Part shown: positions 7,773 through 15,736 of the stretch, in pieces
How positions within the stretch are numbered: the first letter of the stretch is position 1
Layout of the letters: every line of letters starts with the position of its first letter
Assembly: GCF_004791585.1 (NCBI RefSeq)
Contig: NZ_SRUU01000033.1
Coordinates: 1-64,000 of the forward strand
DNA length: 64,000 nucleotides
Direction of reading: 5' to 3'
Source: Mesorhizobium sp. M1C.F.Ca.ET.210.01.1.1
GTDB lineage: Bacteria; Pseudomonadota; Alphaproteobacteria; Rhizobiales; Rhizobiaceae
Translations under genes and position numbers: made by a program
Notes under the pieces: generated by a model
Told to the model about the DNA's origin: nothing
Database searches by the model: none
Seen by the model: the letters and a program-made list of their open reading frames with translations, nothing else

Positions 7773-8002
7773 TGACGTTCGCCGACAAGTGCAAGCTGCT
7801 CGGCAGCCGCCGGGGCCGGCAAGCGGCCTCGGCAACCAGCGACAACAAGCTTCGCGCCGCGTTGCTATCGGGTCGACGGTGAGGCGGTCACCGTCGCATC
7901 ACGTCGATGTGCCCATGGCGTAGCTTGACATTTCCACCTGAGCTACAATCTTCGCATGACGGGGGAATTCTTAGTCGGCTCTGCCGAAGTCCGTGTACCC
8001 GC

Positions 8003-8950
8003 ATGCCCAGTTTGAAAAGCCACGTCGTCTCGTTCATTCTTAGGCACAGCCGCAAGAAGGCCTTTTCCAGTCCCGAAAACCTGCAACGCTGGATCGTCTA
8101 CGCGCGCAAGACGGAAGACTATCATCCACCGGCATTGCTCAAGGCGCGGCTGGATATCACCGAGACCAGCGTCGACGGCTTTCCCGTCTACGAGATCGCG
8201 CCCAGGGCCGGCGAACGGCGGCGCATCCTCTACATGCATGGCGGCGCCTATGTTTTTCAGATCACATCCTACCATTGGGGTCTGATCGCCGAAATGGCCG
8301 AACGGCTTGGCTTTGGCGTCACCGTTCCGATCTATCCGATCGCGCCCGAGCACGATTTCCATGACATGTTCGGCATGGTCGGCGACGTCTACCGGCGCAT
8401 GCTTGAGGAGACCGATGCGGAAGACATCGTCTTCATGGGTGATTCCGCCGGCGGCAACATGGCCGTGGTGCTCACAATGATGGCCGCGGAGGAAGGCCTT
8501 TCATCGCCGGCGCGCCACGTGCTGATCTCGCCCGGTCTCGACATGTCGCTGTCCAATCCGGAGGTGTTCGAGGCGGAACGCAGAGATCCGTGGCTCGGCA
8601 TTCCCGGCGGGCTCGAGGCGATCCGCCTCTACAGCGCCGGCATCGACCGCGCCGACTGGCACATCAGTCCGCTCTACGGCGATCTCTCGGTGCTGCCGAG
8701 GACGCTGCTGCTCACCGGCTCGCACGACCTGCTCAGCCCCGACAATCTGATCTTCGCGGAACGGGCGCGCGATGCCGGCGTCGAGATCGACGTGGTCTAC
8801 GAGGAAGGCATGTTCCACGTCTGGCCGCTGATCGAGATGCCGGAAGCGCGACGCGCGAGGGACAGCATCGTCGCCTTTCTGAACGGGGAAGCAAGGGCGC
8901 GGCCGGTCAAAGCCCGTGGCTGGTCGCTGCAGGGTCAGGCCGCGACCTGA
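8003..8950 (+). CDS. Alpha/beta hydrolase of the hormone-sensitive-lipase family (esterase)
   Basis: The product (315 residues from ATG 8003) has the HSL-family oxyanion motif MHGGAYVF, the nucleophile elbow MGDSAGGN (Ser), and a late LLLTGSHDLL (Asp) and EGMFHVWPL (His) to complete the triad. These enzymes hydrolyse short acyl esters or lactones; the substrate is unknown. No signal peptide is seen. An in-frame upstream extension to 7907 exists but reads as non-coding, so ATG 8003 is preferred, although its ribosome binding site is weak. It is monocistronic, with no functional partner nearby. Confidence 0.85.
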   Translation: MPSLKSHVVSFILRHSRKKAFSSPENLQRWIVYARKTEDYHPPALLKARLDITETSVDGFPVYEIAPRAGERRRILYMHGGAYVFQITSYHWGLIAEMAERLGFGVTVPIYPIAPEHDFHDMFGMVGDVYRRMLEETDAEDIVFMGDSAGGNMAVVLTMMAAEEGLSSPARHVLISPGLDMSLSNPEVFEAERRDPWLGIPGGLEAIRLYSAGIDRADWHISPLYGDLSVLPRTLLLTGSHDLLSPDNLIFAERARDAGVEIDVVYEEGMFHVWPLIEMPEARRARDSIVAFLNGEARARPVKARGWSLQGQAAT

Positions 8951-8954
8951 CCGT

Positions 8955-9262
8955 TCACGACCCGGCAGCGACGTCTCGATCGTAATCCCTGCGCGACGCT
9001 TCGATTGCCGATCGGTTCTGCTGGCCCCAGCTCGACAATGCCTCCAAAGGCTGGATGAGCGAATGGCCCATCTCGGTCAGCTCGTACTCGACCTTTAGCG
9101 GAATGGTTGGATAGGCGGTTCGTTTCACCAGCCCATCCCGCTCCAGCCGGCGCAGCGTGAGGGTCAGCATGCGGTGGGAAACGCCGCCAGCCGCATCAAT
9201 GCGTTGAAGCGCATTGGGCCATGAGACAGCGCGCCGACCGCCATGATCGTCCCATGGCGTTC
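8955..9262 (-). pseudogene. Remnant of an HxlR-family regulator (frameshifted, N-terminus lost)
   Basis: The C-terminal part is a good HxlR-type winged helix: GGVSHRMLTLTLRRLERDGLV, then VEYELTEMGHSL. Upstream on the minus strand the conserved continuation (TIMAVGALSHGP, then MRFNALMR) is in another frame, so a one-base loss near 9185-9200 breaks the gene. Ahead of TIMAV the usual CPV...GGKW start is missing and the sequence runs straight into the LysR terminator. The gene is therefore both truncated and frameshifted. HxlR proteins normally sense redox or aldehyde signals and regulate a neighbour; the adjacent esterase could once have been a target. Confidence 0.7.
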
Positions 9263-9278
9263 TAGGCTGGACGCGGTG

Positions 9279-9310
9279 AAGAAAAAACCCGCCCCCAAAG
9301 GGCGGGCTCA
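9279..9310 (-). terminator. Intrinsic terminator of the LysR gene
   Basis: On the minus strand a GCCCGCCC/GGGCGGGT stem with a short loop is followed by TTTTTTC. It sits about 27 bases past the LysR stop, in the right orientation for that gene. Confidence 0.85.
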
Positions 9311-9336
9311 TTCAATGCAGGTTTTGCCCAGGCTGG

Positions 9337-10236
9337 TCAGAACTTGCCGGTTTCGCGGAACAGCTCGAACGTCGCCCGGATGTGGTCGGCGACCGCCTTC
9401 ACCGGCGCGCTGGCATCGGGCGCGACCACCATGGCGAGATTGTAGGTGCCGATGTCGGGCATACCGTCCTTCGCGCCAAGCGACACCATCTCGTCGCCGA
9501 GGAAAGATTTCGGCAGGGGCGCCACGGCAAGGTCGGCCATGATCGCGGCGCGCTGGCCGGCCGTATGCGCGCTCATATAGGCGATGCGATAGTTGCGGCC
9601 CTCGCGGCCGAGCGCTTCCAGGGCACCGGCCCGCCAGGCGCAGCCCTCTTCCCACAACGACACGGGCAGCGGCTCGCGCAGATGCGCGCAGCCGCCCTTA
9701 GCGCCGGCCCAGACGATCGGTTCGGTCAAAAGCACCTCGGCGCCGAGCGCGCTGGTCTTATAGGAATTGGTCAGCAGCGTGATGTCGAGCGCGCGGTCGT
9801 CCATGCGGCGACGCAGATTGATGCTCTGGTCGATGGTGACGTCGACGGCGATCGACGGATGCGACTGCGCGAAGCGCTTCAGCACATGCGGCAGCACACG
9901 CTCGCCATAATCGTCCGGCGAGCCCAGCCGCACCACGCCGACGATGTCGGGAATGATGAACTTCGACACCACCTCGCGGTTGATCGACAGCAGCCGCCGG
10001 GCGTAGCCGAGCAACATTTCGCCATCCGTGGTCAGGGTCACCGAGCGCGCGTCGCGTTGGAAGACCGAGCGGCCGAGAATGTCCTCCAGCTTCTTGATCT
10101 GCATGGAGACGGCTGAGGGCGTGCGGAACACCGCATTGGCGGCGGTGGTGAAGCTGCCGGTCTCGGCGATCGCCACGAAAGTGCGCAGCACATCGAGATC
10201 GAGCAGTGGCAGAGGATGGTTGAGCGGGGCGTTCAT
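9337..10236 (-). CDS. LysR-family transcriptional regulator
   Basis: A 299-residue LTTR. The N-terminal helix-turn-helix spans about residues 15-75 (LDVLRTFVAIAETGSFTTAANAVFRTPSAVSMQIKKLE), followed by the linker helix and a periplasmic-binding-like effector domain. The effector and target are not evident. No partner gene is divergently adjacent apart from the small DUF1127 gene at 10455. A CAAACGA-N10-TCGTTTG inverted repeat lies about 30 bases upstream of the start and is a plausible autoregulatory site. An independent terminator shows it is transcribed alone. Confidence 0.92.
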   Translation of the reverse strand: MNAPLNHPLPLLDLDVLRTFVAIAETGSFTTAANAVFRTPSAVSMQIKKLEDILGRSVFQRDARSVTLTTDGEMLLGYARRLLSINREVVSKFIIPDIVGVVRLGSPDDYGERVLPHVLKRFAQSHPSIAVDVTIDQSINLRRRMDDRALDITLLTNSYKTSALGAEVLLTEPIVWAGAKGGCAHLREPLPVSLWEEGCAWRAGALEALGREGRNYRIAYMSAHTAGQRAAIMADLAVAPLPKSFLGDEMVSLGAKDGMPDIGTYNLAMVVAPDASAPVKAVADHIRATFELFRETGKF

Positions 10237-10263
10237 CGGACCTTGCCTTCAATTTTTCTGATG

Positions 10264-10287
10264 CAAACGATCATCCCATTTCGTTTG
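10264..10287. promoter_or_regulatory. Inverted repeat upstream of the LysR gene, probable operator
   Basis: CAAACGA and TCGTTTG are perfect inverted half-sites 10 bases apart, centred about 40 bases before the LysR start codon. LTTRs commonly bind such interrupted dyads next to their own promoter. Assignment to this regulator is inference. Confidence 0.5.
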
Positions 10288-10454
10288 ATTGAACATCACT
10301 TCGGGCGCATAGTCAACTCGATCGATGCGGGATGCTGCCAAAAGCAGCCATCAAACGACCCCGACACGGACCTGCAATCGACATGAAATGAAGCTGAAAC
10401 AGACCTGACGTAACGCATTGCCGGGCGCCCCTGCCCGAATCGAGGAGAAAGAAG

Positions 10455-10640
10455 ATGTCCATCCTGTCGTCCATCGGTCGGCTCGCGACCGAATTCAGCG
10501 CGGCCCGCGCCCGCTACCAGACCGAACGCGCCATCCATGCGCTGCCGATCGAACTGCAGAAGGATATCGGCTGGCCGGAAGCCGCCGATGCCAAGACCGG
10601 TATGCGCTACGGCGTCGGAGCCTGGGCCGGGGCGAAGTAG
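10455..10640 (+). CDS. DUF1127 small protein, paralogue of the gene at 7587
   Basis: This 61-residue protein, MSILSSIGRLATEFSAARAR..., carries the DUF1127 core HALPIELQKDIGWPEA. A GAGGAGAAAGAAG Shine-Dalgarno region precedes the ATG and a strong terminator follows, so it is a free-standing highly expressed small gene. It matches the protein at 7587 in length, motif and N-terminal helix, which suggests duplication within this locus. Its function is unknown. Confidence 0.88.
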   Translation: MSILSSIGRLATEFSAARARYQTERAIHALPIELQKDIGWPEAADAKTGMRYGVGAWAGAK

Positions 10641-10658
10641 CCAAGTGTGTATCGAGAA

Positions 10659-10701
10659 TTGAAGGCCTGCCGTGTGCGTCAGACCGGCAGGCCTTTTTTG
10701 T
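10659..10701 (+). terminator. Intrinsic terminator after the DUF1127 gene
   Basis: AAGGCCTGCCG pairs with CGGCAGGCCTT and is followed by TTTTTGTTTG. The hairpin lies 20 to 60 bases past the stop and is a classic Rho-independent terminator. Confidence 0.9.
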
Positions 10702-10979
10702 TTGCGTTCAAATGAGTTTTCGAGCCATGCGGCCGCTGCATGACGCATATGAACCACTCGCATAGCGACACAGTTTCCTATTTAGTGCATTGTAAATAAT
10801 CGTAAATTTCGGGCATCCTGCCCAAATATGTCGCAATTGATGTCGCTTTTCATATCAAGCGCTTCGCTTTTGCGATTTAGTTTTCGCTGAACCAAGCCTA
10901 TATCAACGCCAGCAAAAACGAGCTGCCCCACTCCATCAAGCGAAGGCGACCCGTCTGAGCAACCCAAATGGAGATGACA
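10702..10979. other. AT-rich regulatory spacer before a small ORF
   Basis: This is the most AT-rich stretch of the core part of the window. It holds no gene, but has a direct repeat of TGTCGC at 10829-10834 and 10841-10846 and probably the promoter of the 44-residue ORF at 10980. No sigma-70 boxes with good spacing could be fixed by eye. Confidence 0.5.
10829..10846 (+). promoter_or_regulatory. Direct TGTCGC repeats, possible AraC/GlxA-type site
   Basis: TGTCGCAATTGATGTCGC holds two TGTCGC half-sites with a 12-base period, about 140 bases before the ORF at 10980. ArgR, a GlxA-family regulator of Pseudomonas, recognises TGTCGC half-sites, and a GlxA-family gene lies just downstream at 11379. 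The link is inference. Confidence 0.4.
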
Positions 10980-11114
10980 ATGAAGCTCTTTGCCCGCCTG
11001 TTCCCTCGCCGCGAAATGAACCTGACGACCGCCCTCGAGCGTCAGCGCCTCGCCAAGACCATGCCCGGCCAGACCGGCGCCATGGCTGCCGCCCGCCTCG
11101 GTTTCATTGCCTGA
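10980..11114 (+). CDS. Small 44-residue basic protein
   Basis: MKLFARLFPRREMNLTTALE... ends in RLGFIA and is preceded by ATGGAGATGACA, giving a GGAG ribosome binding site. It is flanked by an AT-rich promoter-like region and a downstream terminator, which support a real gene. The peptide is amphipathic with many Arg and Ala and no cysteine. I know of no defined family, and a role cannot be proposed beyond an expressed small protein. Confidence 0.65.
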   Translation: MKLFARLFPRREMNLTTALERQRLAKTMPGQTGAMAAARLGFIA

Positions 11115-11161
11115 GGCAGCCTTTTCGAGCGGCATTTGCGGCCGTCGCATTGAAAGGAATT

Positions 11162-11200
11162 CGACGCCGCCACGGCAAGGCCGGGCGGCGTTTTCGTCTT
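11162..11200 (+). terminator. Intrinsic terminator after the small ORF
   Basis: CGACGCCGCC pairs with GGGCGGCG across a short loop (ACGGCAAGGCC) and is followed by TTTTCGTCTTT. The placement fits termination of the 10980 gene. Confidence 0.75.
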
Positions 11201-11251
11201 TATCGGGCTTTCGTTGCATGGGTGGAGGCGTTGACCTAGGACCAATTGCCC

Positions 11252-11273
11252 ATTTGCGACCCATGTCGCAAAT
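11252..11273. promoter_or_regulatory. Perfect dyad ATTTGCGAC-N4-GTCGCAAAT, operator candidate
   Basis: Two perfect 9-base inverted arms with a four-base spacer lie about 105 bases before the GlxA-family start. The arms contain TGTCGCAAA, sharing TGTCGC with the direct repeats at 10829. Autoregulation by the GlxA/AraC protein is a reasonable inference. Confidence 0.55.
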
Positions 11274-11378
11274 TTAATCTCCGCTTAGCCGTCTACCCGA
11301 TTGACAGGAATGGTTTTTCCTGATGACGCTATGCTGTTCGCGACATTCTGTTCGCGTCATGGCCGCGTGAGGTTTCCC

Positions 11379-12380
11379 GTGAATGCCGTAAAGCACCCGA
11401 TCAAGAGATCGTTTGTATTCTTTCTCATTCCTGACTTCACCATGATTGCCTTTGCGACGGCGCTCGACCCGCTGCGCTCGGCCAATCGGATGCTCGGCTA
11501 CGAGGCCTATAGCTGGCGCCTGGCAAGCATTGACGGCAAGCCGGTGCGCGCCTCGAACGGCGTCGAATGCGCCGTCAACACCTCGCTTGAGGAAGAGCGC
11601 AGGAAGATGGCCGGGCCGGACAGGCCGAACATGGCGATCGTCTGCAGCGGCATCAATGTCGAGCGCTACCACAACAAGTCGGCTTTCGCCTGGCTGCGCG
11701 AGGAATACAACCGCGGCGTCGCCGTCGGCGGCTTGTGCACCGGCGCGCATATCCTGGCTGCCGCAGGGCTCCTGTCGAACAAGCGCTGCGCAATCCATTG
11801 GGAAAACCTGCCGGGCTTCTCGGAAGCCTTCCCCAAGGCCAATGTCTTCGCCGACCTCTTCGAGGTCGACCAGAACGTCTACACCTGCGCCGGCGGCACC
11901 GCCGCGCTCGACATGATGCTGAAGCTGATCGGCGACGACTTCGACGAAAGCCTCGTCAACCGCGTCTGCGAACAGGTGCTGACCGACCGTGTGCGCAGTC
12001 CGACCGATCGCCAGCGTCTGCCGCTCAGGGCGCGCCTGGGCGTGCAGAATTCCAAGGTGCTGACCATCATCGAGCTGATGGAGGCGAACCTCTCCGAGCC
12101 GCTGTCGCTGATCGAGATCGCCGATCATGTCGATCTGTCGCGCCGGCAGATCGAGCGCCTCTTCCGCACCGAGATGGGCCGCTCCCCTGCCCGCTATTAT
12201 CTCGAGATCCGGCTCGACCGCGCGAGGCACCTGCTTATCCAATCGTCCATGCCGGTGGTCGAAGTGGCGGTGGCCTGCGGCTTCGTCTCGGCCTCGCATT
12301 TCTCCAAATGCTACCGCGAGCTCTACGCCCGCTCGCCGCAGCAGGAACGCGTCGACCGCAAGCAGCTTCTGGCGGCTTGA
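11379..12380 (+). CDS. GlxA-family AraC transcriptional regulator
   Basis: The protein has an N-terminal DJ-1/PfpI-like domain (FVFFLIPDFTMIAFATALDPLRSANRM, then AVGGLCTGAHILAAAGLL) and a C-terminal AraC double helix-turn-helix (SLIEIADHVDLSRRQIERLF; VVEVAVACGFVSASHFSKCYRELY). Members include GbdR, CdhR, SouR and ArgR, which respond to glycine betaine, carnitine, sarcosine and arginine. I place the start at GTG 11379 behind GAGG; ATG 11310 is an alternative. Upstream lies a perfect dyad. The many betaine- and sarcosine-type genes in this window make an N-methylated amino acid a plausible inducer, but the nearest possible target is the convergent ABC transporter. Confidence 0.88.
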   Translation: MNAVKHPIKRSFVFFLIPDFTMIAFATALDPLRSANRMLGYEAYSWRLASIDGKPVRASNGVECAVNTSLEEERRKMAGPDRPNMAIVCSGINVERYHNKSAFAWLREEYNRGVAVGGLCTGAHILAAAGLLSNKRCAIHWENLPGFSEAFPKANVFADLFEVDQNVYTCAGGTAALDMMLKLIGDDFDESLVNRVCEQVLTDRVRSPTDRQRLPLRARLGVQNSKVLTIIELMEANLSEPLSLIEIADHVDLSRRQIERLFRTEMGRSPARYYLEIRLDRARHLLIQSSMPVVEVAVACGFVSASHFSKCYRELYARSPQQERVDRKQLLAA

Positions 12381-12394
12381 GGCGTCGAAATACC

Positions 12395-12454
12395 TAGAGC
12401 GGTTCAGCGATTCATCGAATCGCCGAACCGCTCTAAGTATTTGTTTTTGCTCTA
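12395..12454 (-). repeat. Dispersed palindromic repeat, copy 1 (REP/RIME-like)
   Basis: An 18-base stem with one mismatch (12396-12413 and 12417-12434) is followed by an AAAAACAAATACTTAGAGC-type flank read on the minus strand. The same element occurs in the other orientation at 59380-59481. On the minus strand the repeat opens with TAGAGC, and its TAG is the stop codon of the ABC ATPase gene. Lying between convergent genes, it may also act as a bidirectional terminator. Confidence 0.75.
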
Positions 12455-13255
12455 GGCAGACTGGGTCTGCGCCGTCCGCATCGCCTCGATGCGGATGTCT
12501 TCGGTGAGCTGCGCCTTGAGCGCCGAGAATTCCGGGCTGGTCTTCAGCGTGTAGTGGCGCGGATGCGGAAGCTCGACCGGTACGTCCGACTTGATGCGGC
12601 CGGGCCGCGCGCTCATCACGATCACCCGCGAGGCCATGAAGATCGCTTCCTCGATGTCGTGGGTGACGAACAGCACCGTCTTCTTGCGCCGCTCCCAGAT
12701 GCCGAGCAGCAACTCCTGCATCAGCCCCCGCGTCTGGTTGTCGAGCGCGCCGAACGGCTCGTCGAGCAGCAGGATCGCGGGGTCGTTGGCCAGAGCGCGC
12801 GCGATCGCGGTGCGCTGCTGCATGCCGCCCGAGAGCTGCTTCGGCCAATGGCTCGCGAAGCCTTTCAGGCCGACAAGGTCGACATAGGAAGCGACGATCT
12901 CGTTGCGGTCGCGCTCGGGCATGCCCCGCTCGCGCAAGCCGAAGCCGATGTTTTCGGCGACCGTCAGCCAAGGAAACAGCGTGTAGGACTGGAACACCAT
13001 GCCGCGATCCGGACCGGGCCGGGTGACGGCCTTGCCATCGAGCAGCACGCGGCCGGCGCTCGGCGCCTCCAGCCCGGCGACGACCCTGAGCAAGGTCGAC
13101 TTTCCGCAGCCGGAGGGCCCGAGGATGGTGATGAAATCATTGGCCGCGACCGCGAGGTCGACGGGCTGCAGAGCCTGCACCGGCTGGCCGCCCCTCACCC
13201 CGGCAAAGGTCCGCGAAACGCCCTCGATGACAAGCTTGCTCACGCCAGGCTCCAT
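12452..13255 (-). CDS. ABC transporter ATP-binding protein (NitT/TauT family)
   Basis: A 267-residue importer ATPase with Walker A GPSGCGKST, Q-loop MVFQSYTLFPW, signature LSGGMQQR, Walker B ILLLDEPFGALD and the switch His in VTHDIEEA. It matches SsuB/TauB/NrtD-type subunits that energise uptake of sulfonates, nitrate or related small anions and heterocycles. Its start overlaps the permease gene by 16 bases. ATG 13255 is chosen because earlier in-frame codons read as permease antisense frame. The stop codon lies at the edge of a dispersed repeat. Confidence 0.92.
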   Translation of the reverse strand: MEPGVSKLVIEGVSRTFAGVRGGQPVQALQPVDLAVAANDFITILGPSGCGKSTLLRVVAGLEAPSAGRVLLDGKAVTRPGPDRGMVFQSYTLFPWLTVAENIGFGLRERGMPERDRNEIVASYVDLVGLKGFASHWPKQLSGGMQQRTAIARALANDPAILLLDEPFGALDNQTRGLMQELLLGIWERRKKTVLFVTHDIEEAIFMASRVIVMSARPGRIKSDVPVELPHPRHYTLKTSPEFSALKAQLTEDIRIEAMRTAQTQSA

Positions 13256-14016
13256 GGATAGAGCCAGCGGTTGAGCGCCTTGAAGGCGAAGTCGGACAAA
13301 AGCCCGATCAGCCCGATCACGATGATGCCGAAGATGATCTGCCCGGTCGCCAACCGCGACTGGCTGTTGATGATCATGTAGCCGATGCCCGACGACGAGC
13401 CGATCAGCTCGGCGACGATGACATAGGTCCACGCCCAGCCGAGCACCAGCCGCAGCGTCTCGGCGATCTCCGGCGCATTGGCCGGCATGATCACGCGCCT
13501 GACGATGCCATTGTCCGTCGCCCCCAGCGTGTAGGCCGCCTCGACCAGGTCGCGCCTTGTGCTGCCGACCTTGACCGCGATGATCAGGATGATCTGGAAG
13601 ACCGAGCCGACGAAGATCACCAGCAGCTTCTCCAGCTCACCGATACCGGCCCACAGGATGAGCAGCGGGATGAAGGCGGACGCAGGCAGGTAGCGGGCGA
13701 AGGATACGAACGGTTCGAGGAAGGCTTCGACCGGCTTCCAGGCGCCCATCGCGATGCCGATCGGCACGGCGACGATCGAGGCCAGCACGAAGCCGCCGAA
13801 GACTCGCCAGATTGTGATCAGGATATCGAGCCAGAAACGGTCCTCGACCAGAAGCCGCCAGCCGTCTCCCAACATCTGCAGCGGATCGGCGAGAAAGATC
13901 CGGTTCACATGGCCGCCGAGCGTTATCCAGGCCCAGAACGCCACGAAGAGCACGAAGAAGGCGATGCCGAGCACGGTTCGTGTGCCCGGCGGGACGGGAT
14001 GCAAGGGACGCAGCAT
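13240..14016 (-). CDS. ABC transporter permease (NitT/TauT family)
   Basis: This 258-residue membrane protein has about six hydrophobic helices and the BPD_transp_1 EAA loop (LVEAAYTLGATDNGIVRRVIMPANAPEI). It is the permease of the importer formed with the ATPase at 12452 and the binding protein at 14080. The first helix is at about residues 15-36. The neighbouring genes share the minus strand with a short gap or overlap, so all three form one operon with the binding protein first. Confidence 0.92.
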   Translation of the reverse strand: MLRPLHPVPPGTRTVLGIAFFVLFVAFWAWITLGGHVNRIFLADPLQMLGDGWRLLVEDRFWLDILITIWRVFGGFVLASIVAVPIGIAMGAWKPVEAFLEPFVSFARYLPASAFIPLLILWAGIGELEKLLVIFVGSVFQIILIIAVKVGSTRRDLVEAAYTLGATDNGIVRRVIMPANAPEIAETLRLVLGWAWTYVIVAELIGSSSGIGYMIINSQSRLATGQIIFGIIVIGLIGLLSDFAFKALNRWLYPWSLA

Positions 14017-14079
14017 CAGGCACTGTCCTTGAGGAGAAGGAACGGCGGCTACCGCCGCCGTCGATCGGAAGATGCGGGA

Positions 14080-15030
14080 TCAGTTGGCAACCGCGCTGGT
14101 GTCGGCGAGCGTCGTCACGTCCGGCGCTTCCTTGATGAGGCCCATCTGCAGCAACAGCTCGGCCGCGGTCTTGGAAAAGTCCTGGAAGTCCTTGGAGAAG
14201 AACTGCTTGTTCTCTTCCCGATCAGCCCATTTCAGGTATTTGGCCGAGTCCTCGAACTCCTTCGCCGACTGCTTCACGTCGGCGCCCATGATCTCGTAGG
14301 ACTTCTGCGGCTCTTTCTTGATCATGTCGAGCGCATCGAAATAGCTGTCGGCCAGCGCCTTGGCGGCACCGGGATTGGCCTTGAGGAAGTCCGGCGTGCA
14401 GCCGACAGTATCCAGCACCATCGGATAGTCGAGCGTGGTGGCCAGGATATGCCCCTGGTCGGCCTTGTCGCGCACTGCGGAGATGAAGGGCTCATAGGTG
14501 ACCGCGGCATCGTTCTGGCCGGCGAGGAAGGCTTGCGCTGCCGCGTCAGGTTCCAGGTTGACGACCGTCACGTCCTTGGTCGACATGCCGTTCTTGTTGA
14601 GTACCCAGGCCAACAGGAAATAGGGCGACGTTCCTGGAGCGGACGACGCGACATTCTTGCCCTTCAGGTCGGCGACCGTCTTGATGTCATTGCGCACGAC
14701 GATGCCGTCGGCGCCGTAGGATTTGTCGAGCTGGAAGATTTGCTTGGTGGTGACGCCACTGGCGTTCCAAACCATCCAGGTCTCGACCGTTGTGGCCGCG
14801 CATTGCAGGTCGCCACTGGCAATCGCCAGCGGACGGCTCGCTTGGGGAACCTTCTTCAGCGTGACGTCGAGCCCATGCTTCTCGAAAAGCCCAGCCTGCT
14901 TGGCTAAAGTCAGCGGCGCAAAGCCGGTCCAACCGCTGATGCCGATGGTGAGCGACGTAGCGGCCATCGCCGGCGCCGACAATCCGATGGCGGCCGCCAC
15001 GGCCGCCGCGAAAATGCTGGTCCTGTTCAT
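14080..15030 (-). CDS. ABC transporter periplasmic substrate-binding protein (NMT1/SsuA-like)
   Basis: The 316-residue precursor begins with a signal peptide (MNRTSIFAAAVAAAIGLSAPAMA, cleavage expected after AMA). The mature protein, TSLTIGISGWTGFAPLTLAKQAGLFEKHGL, is of the NMT1/THI5-like fold used for sulfonates, nitrate, taurine and pyrimidines. The substrate cannot be read from sequence. It is the first gene of the importer operon and points away from the beta/gamma-crystallin gene. ATG 15030 is preferred because the signal peptide starts there. Confidence 0.9.
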   Translation of the reverse strand: MNRTSIFAAAVAAAIGLSAPAMAATSLTIGISGWTGFAPLTLAKQAGLFEKHGLDVTLKKVPQASRPLAIASGDLQCAATTVETWMVWNASGVTTKQIFQLDKSYGADGIVVRNDIKTVADLKGKNVASSAPGTSPYFLLAWVLNKNGMSTKDVTVVNLEPDAAAQAFLAGQNDAAVTYEPFISAVRDKADQGHILATTLDYPMVLDTVGCTPDFLKANPGAAKALADSYFDALDMIKKEPQKSYEIMGADVKQSAKEFEDSAKYLKWADREENKQFFSKDFQDFSKTAAELLLQMGLIKEAPDVTTLADTSAVAN

Positions 15031-15191
15031 CGTGGTTCCCCTTCTTGTCTGGTGAGAGGAAATTGTCTCACAGAGCCCAAAAGGCTTGTCAATCAAGCAG
15101 GATCGGTCATGGACCATTGTCTAGCTCGGCGCGGGGAAACGCCTCGTATGCCGGACCGGTTGCGGCCGCTCGCCGGGAGCGACGCCGGCGT

Positions 15192-15536
15192 TCAATACTG
15201 GTCGCAATAGCACTCGGCGGACGAGATGCGGTCGTTCCAGCCGGAATCTCCGAAACCGCGAACCCTGCGATTGAGTTCGATCGAGCGGCCGCGCCTGCCT
15301 GAATTCTCATAGGCAACAAGCGTACAGCCCCGGCGCACCAGCACCGAGGAGACACGGTCGTTCCAGAACTCGCCGCCGCGGAAATTGACGGAGTCGTCAG
15401 GACCCATTTCCAGCGAGCGCCCCCGGAAATTCACGTCCTCGAACAGCACACAGGCCGCCTCGCCGTAGAATTGGGCGCTGGCGCTGCCGGCGCAAAGCAA
15501 GGACGCAAATAAGGTCGGAATGAGCAGGCGTTTCAT
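15192..15536 (-). CDS. Secreted beta/gamma-crystallin-like protein
   Basis: The 114-residue protein has a signal peptide (MKRLLIPTLFASLLCAGSASA) and two Greek-key-like repeats (ACVLFEDVNFRGRSLEMG; TLVAYENSGRRGRSIEL). Each repeat ends in the calcium-site pattern [ND][ND]xx[ST]S: NDRVSS and NDRISS. Four cysteines in the mature part suggest disulfides. It is probably an exported calcium-binding protein of unknown role. GAGGAAAGTCACC provides a clear ribosome binding site for ATG 15536. Upstream in-frame codons are antisense to non-coding sequence. Confidence 0.82.
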   Translation of the reverse strand: MKRLLIPTLFASLLCAGSASAQFYGEAACVLFEDVNFRGRSLEMGPDDSVNFRGGEFWNDRVSSVLVRRGCTLVAYENSGRRGRSIELNRRVRGFGDSGWNDRISSAECYCDQY

Positions 15537-15736
15537 GGTGACTTTCCTCGTTTGCTTCGAGCAGTTGCGCCGACCCCGCCGCACTTTGCCATCGTGCGAT
15601 CGCCGGAAGCAAGCCCGCATCCGCCAATCCTCGACGGCGGTTTCCAGACGGAAAACGCCACGCTCTCCTGAAACTACGCTCTTGCCCGCGCGGTTCCTGT
15701 CGGGAGACCGCTGAGCAATTTTATCCCAGTATTGCT

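Noticed and set aside
7925..7949. TTGACA and TACAAT before the esterase gene
   Set aside because: The boxes are only 13 bases apart, too short for a sigma-70 promoter, so I do not call it.
11274..12971. Long minus-strand open frame across the GlxA-family gene
   Set aside because: Opposite strand to a gene with two clear domains, no motif of its own.
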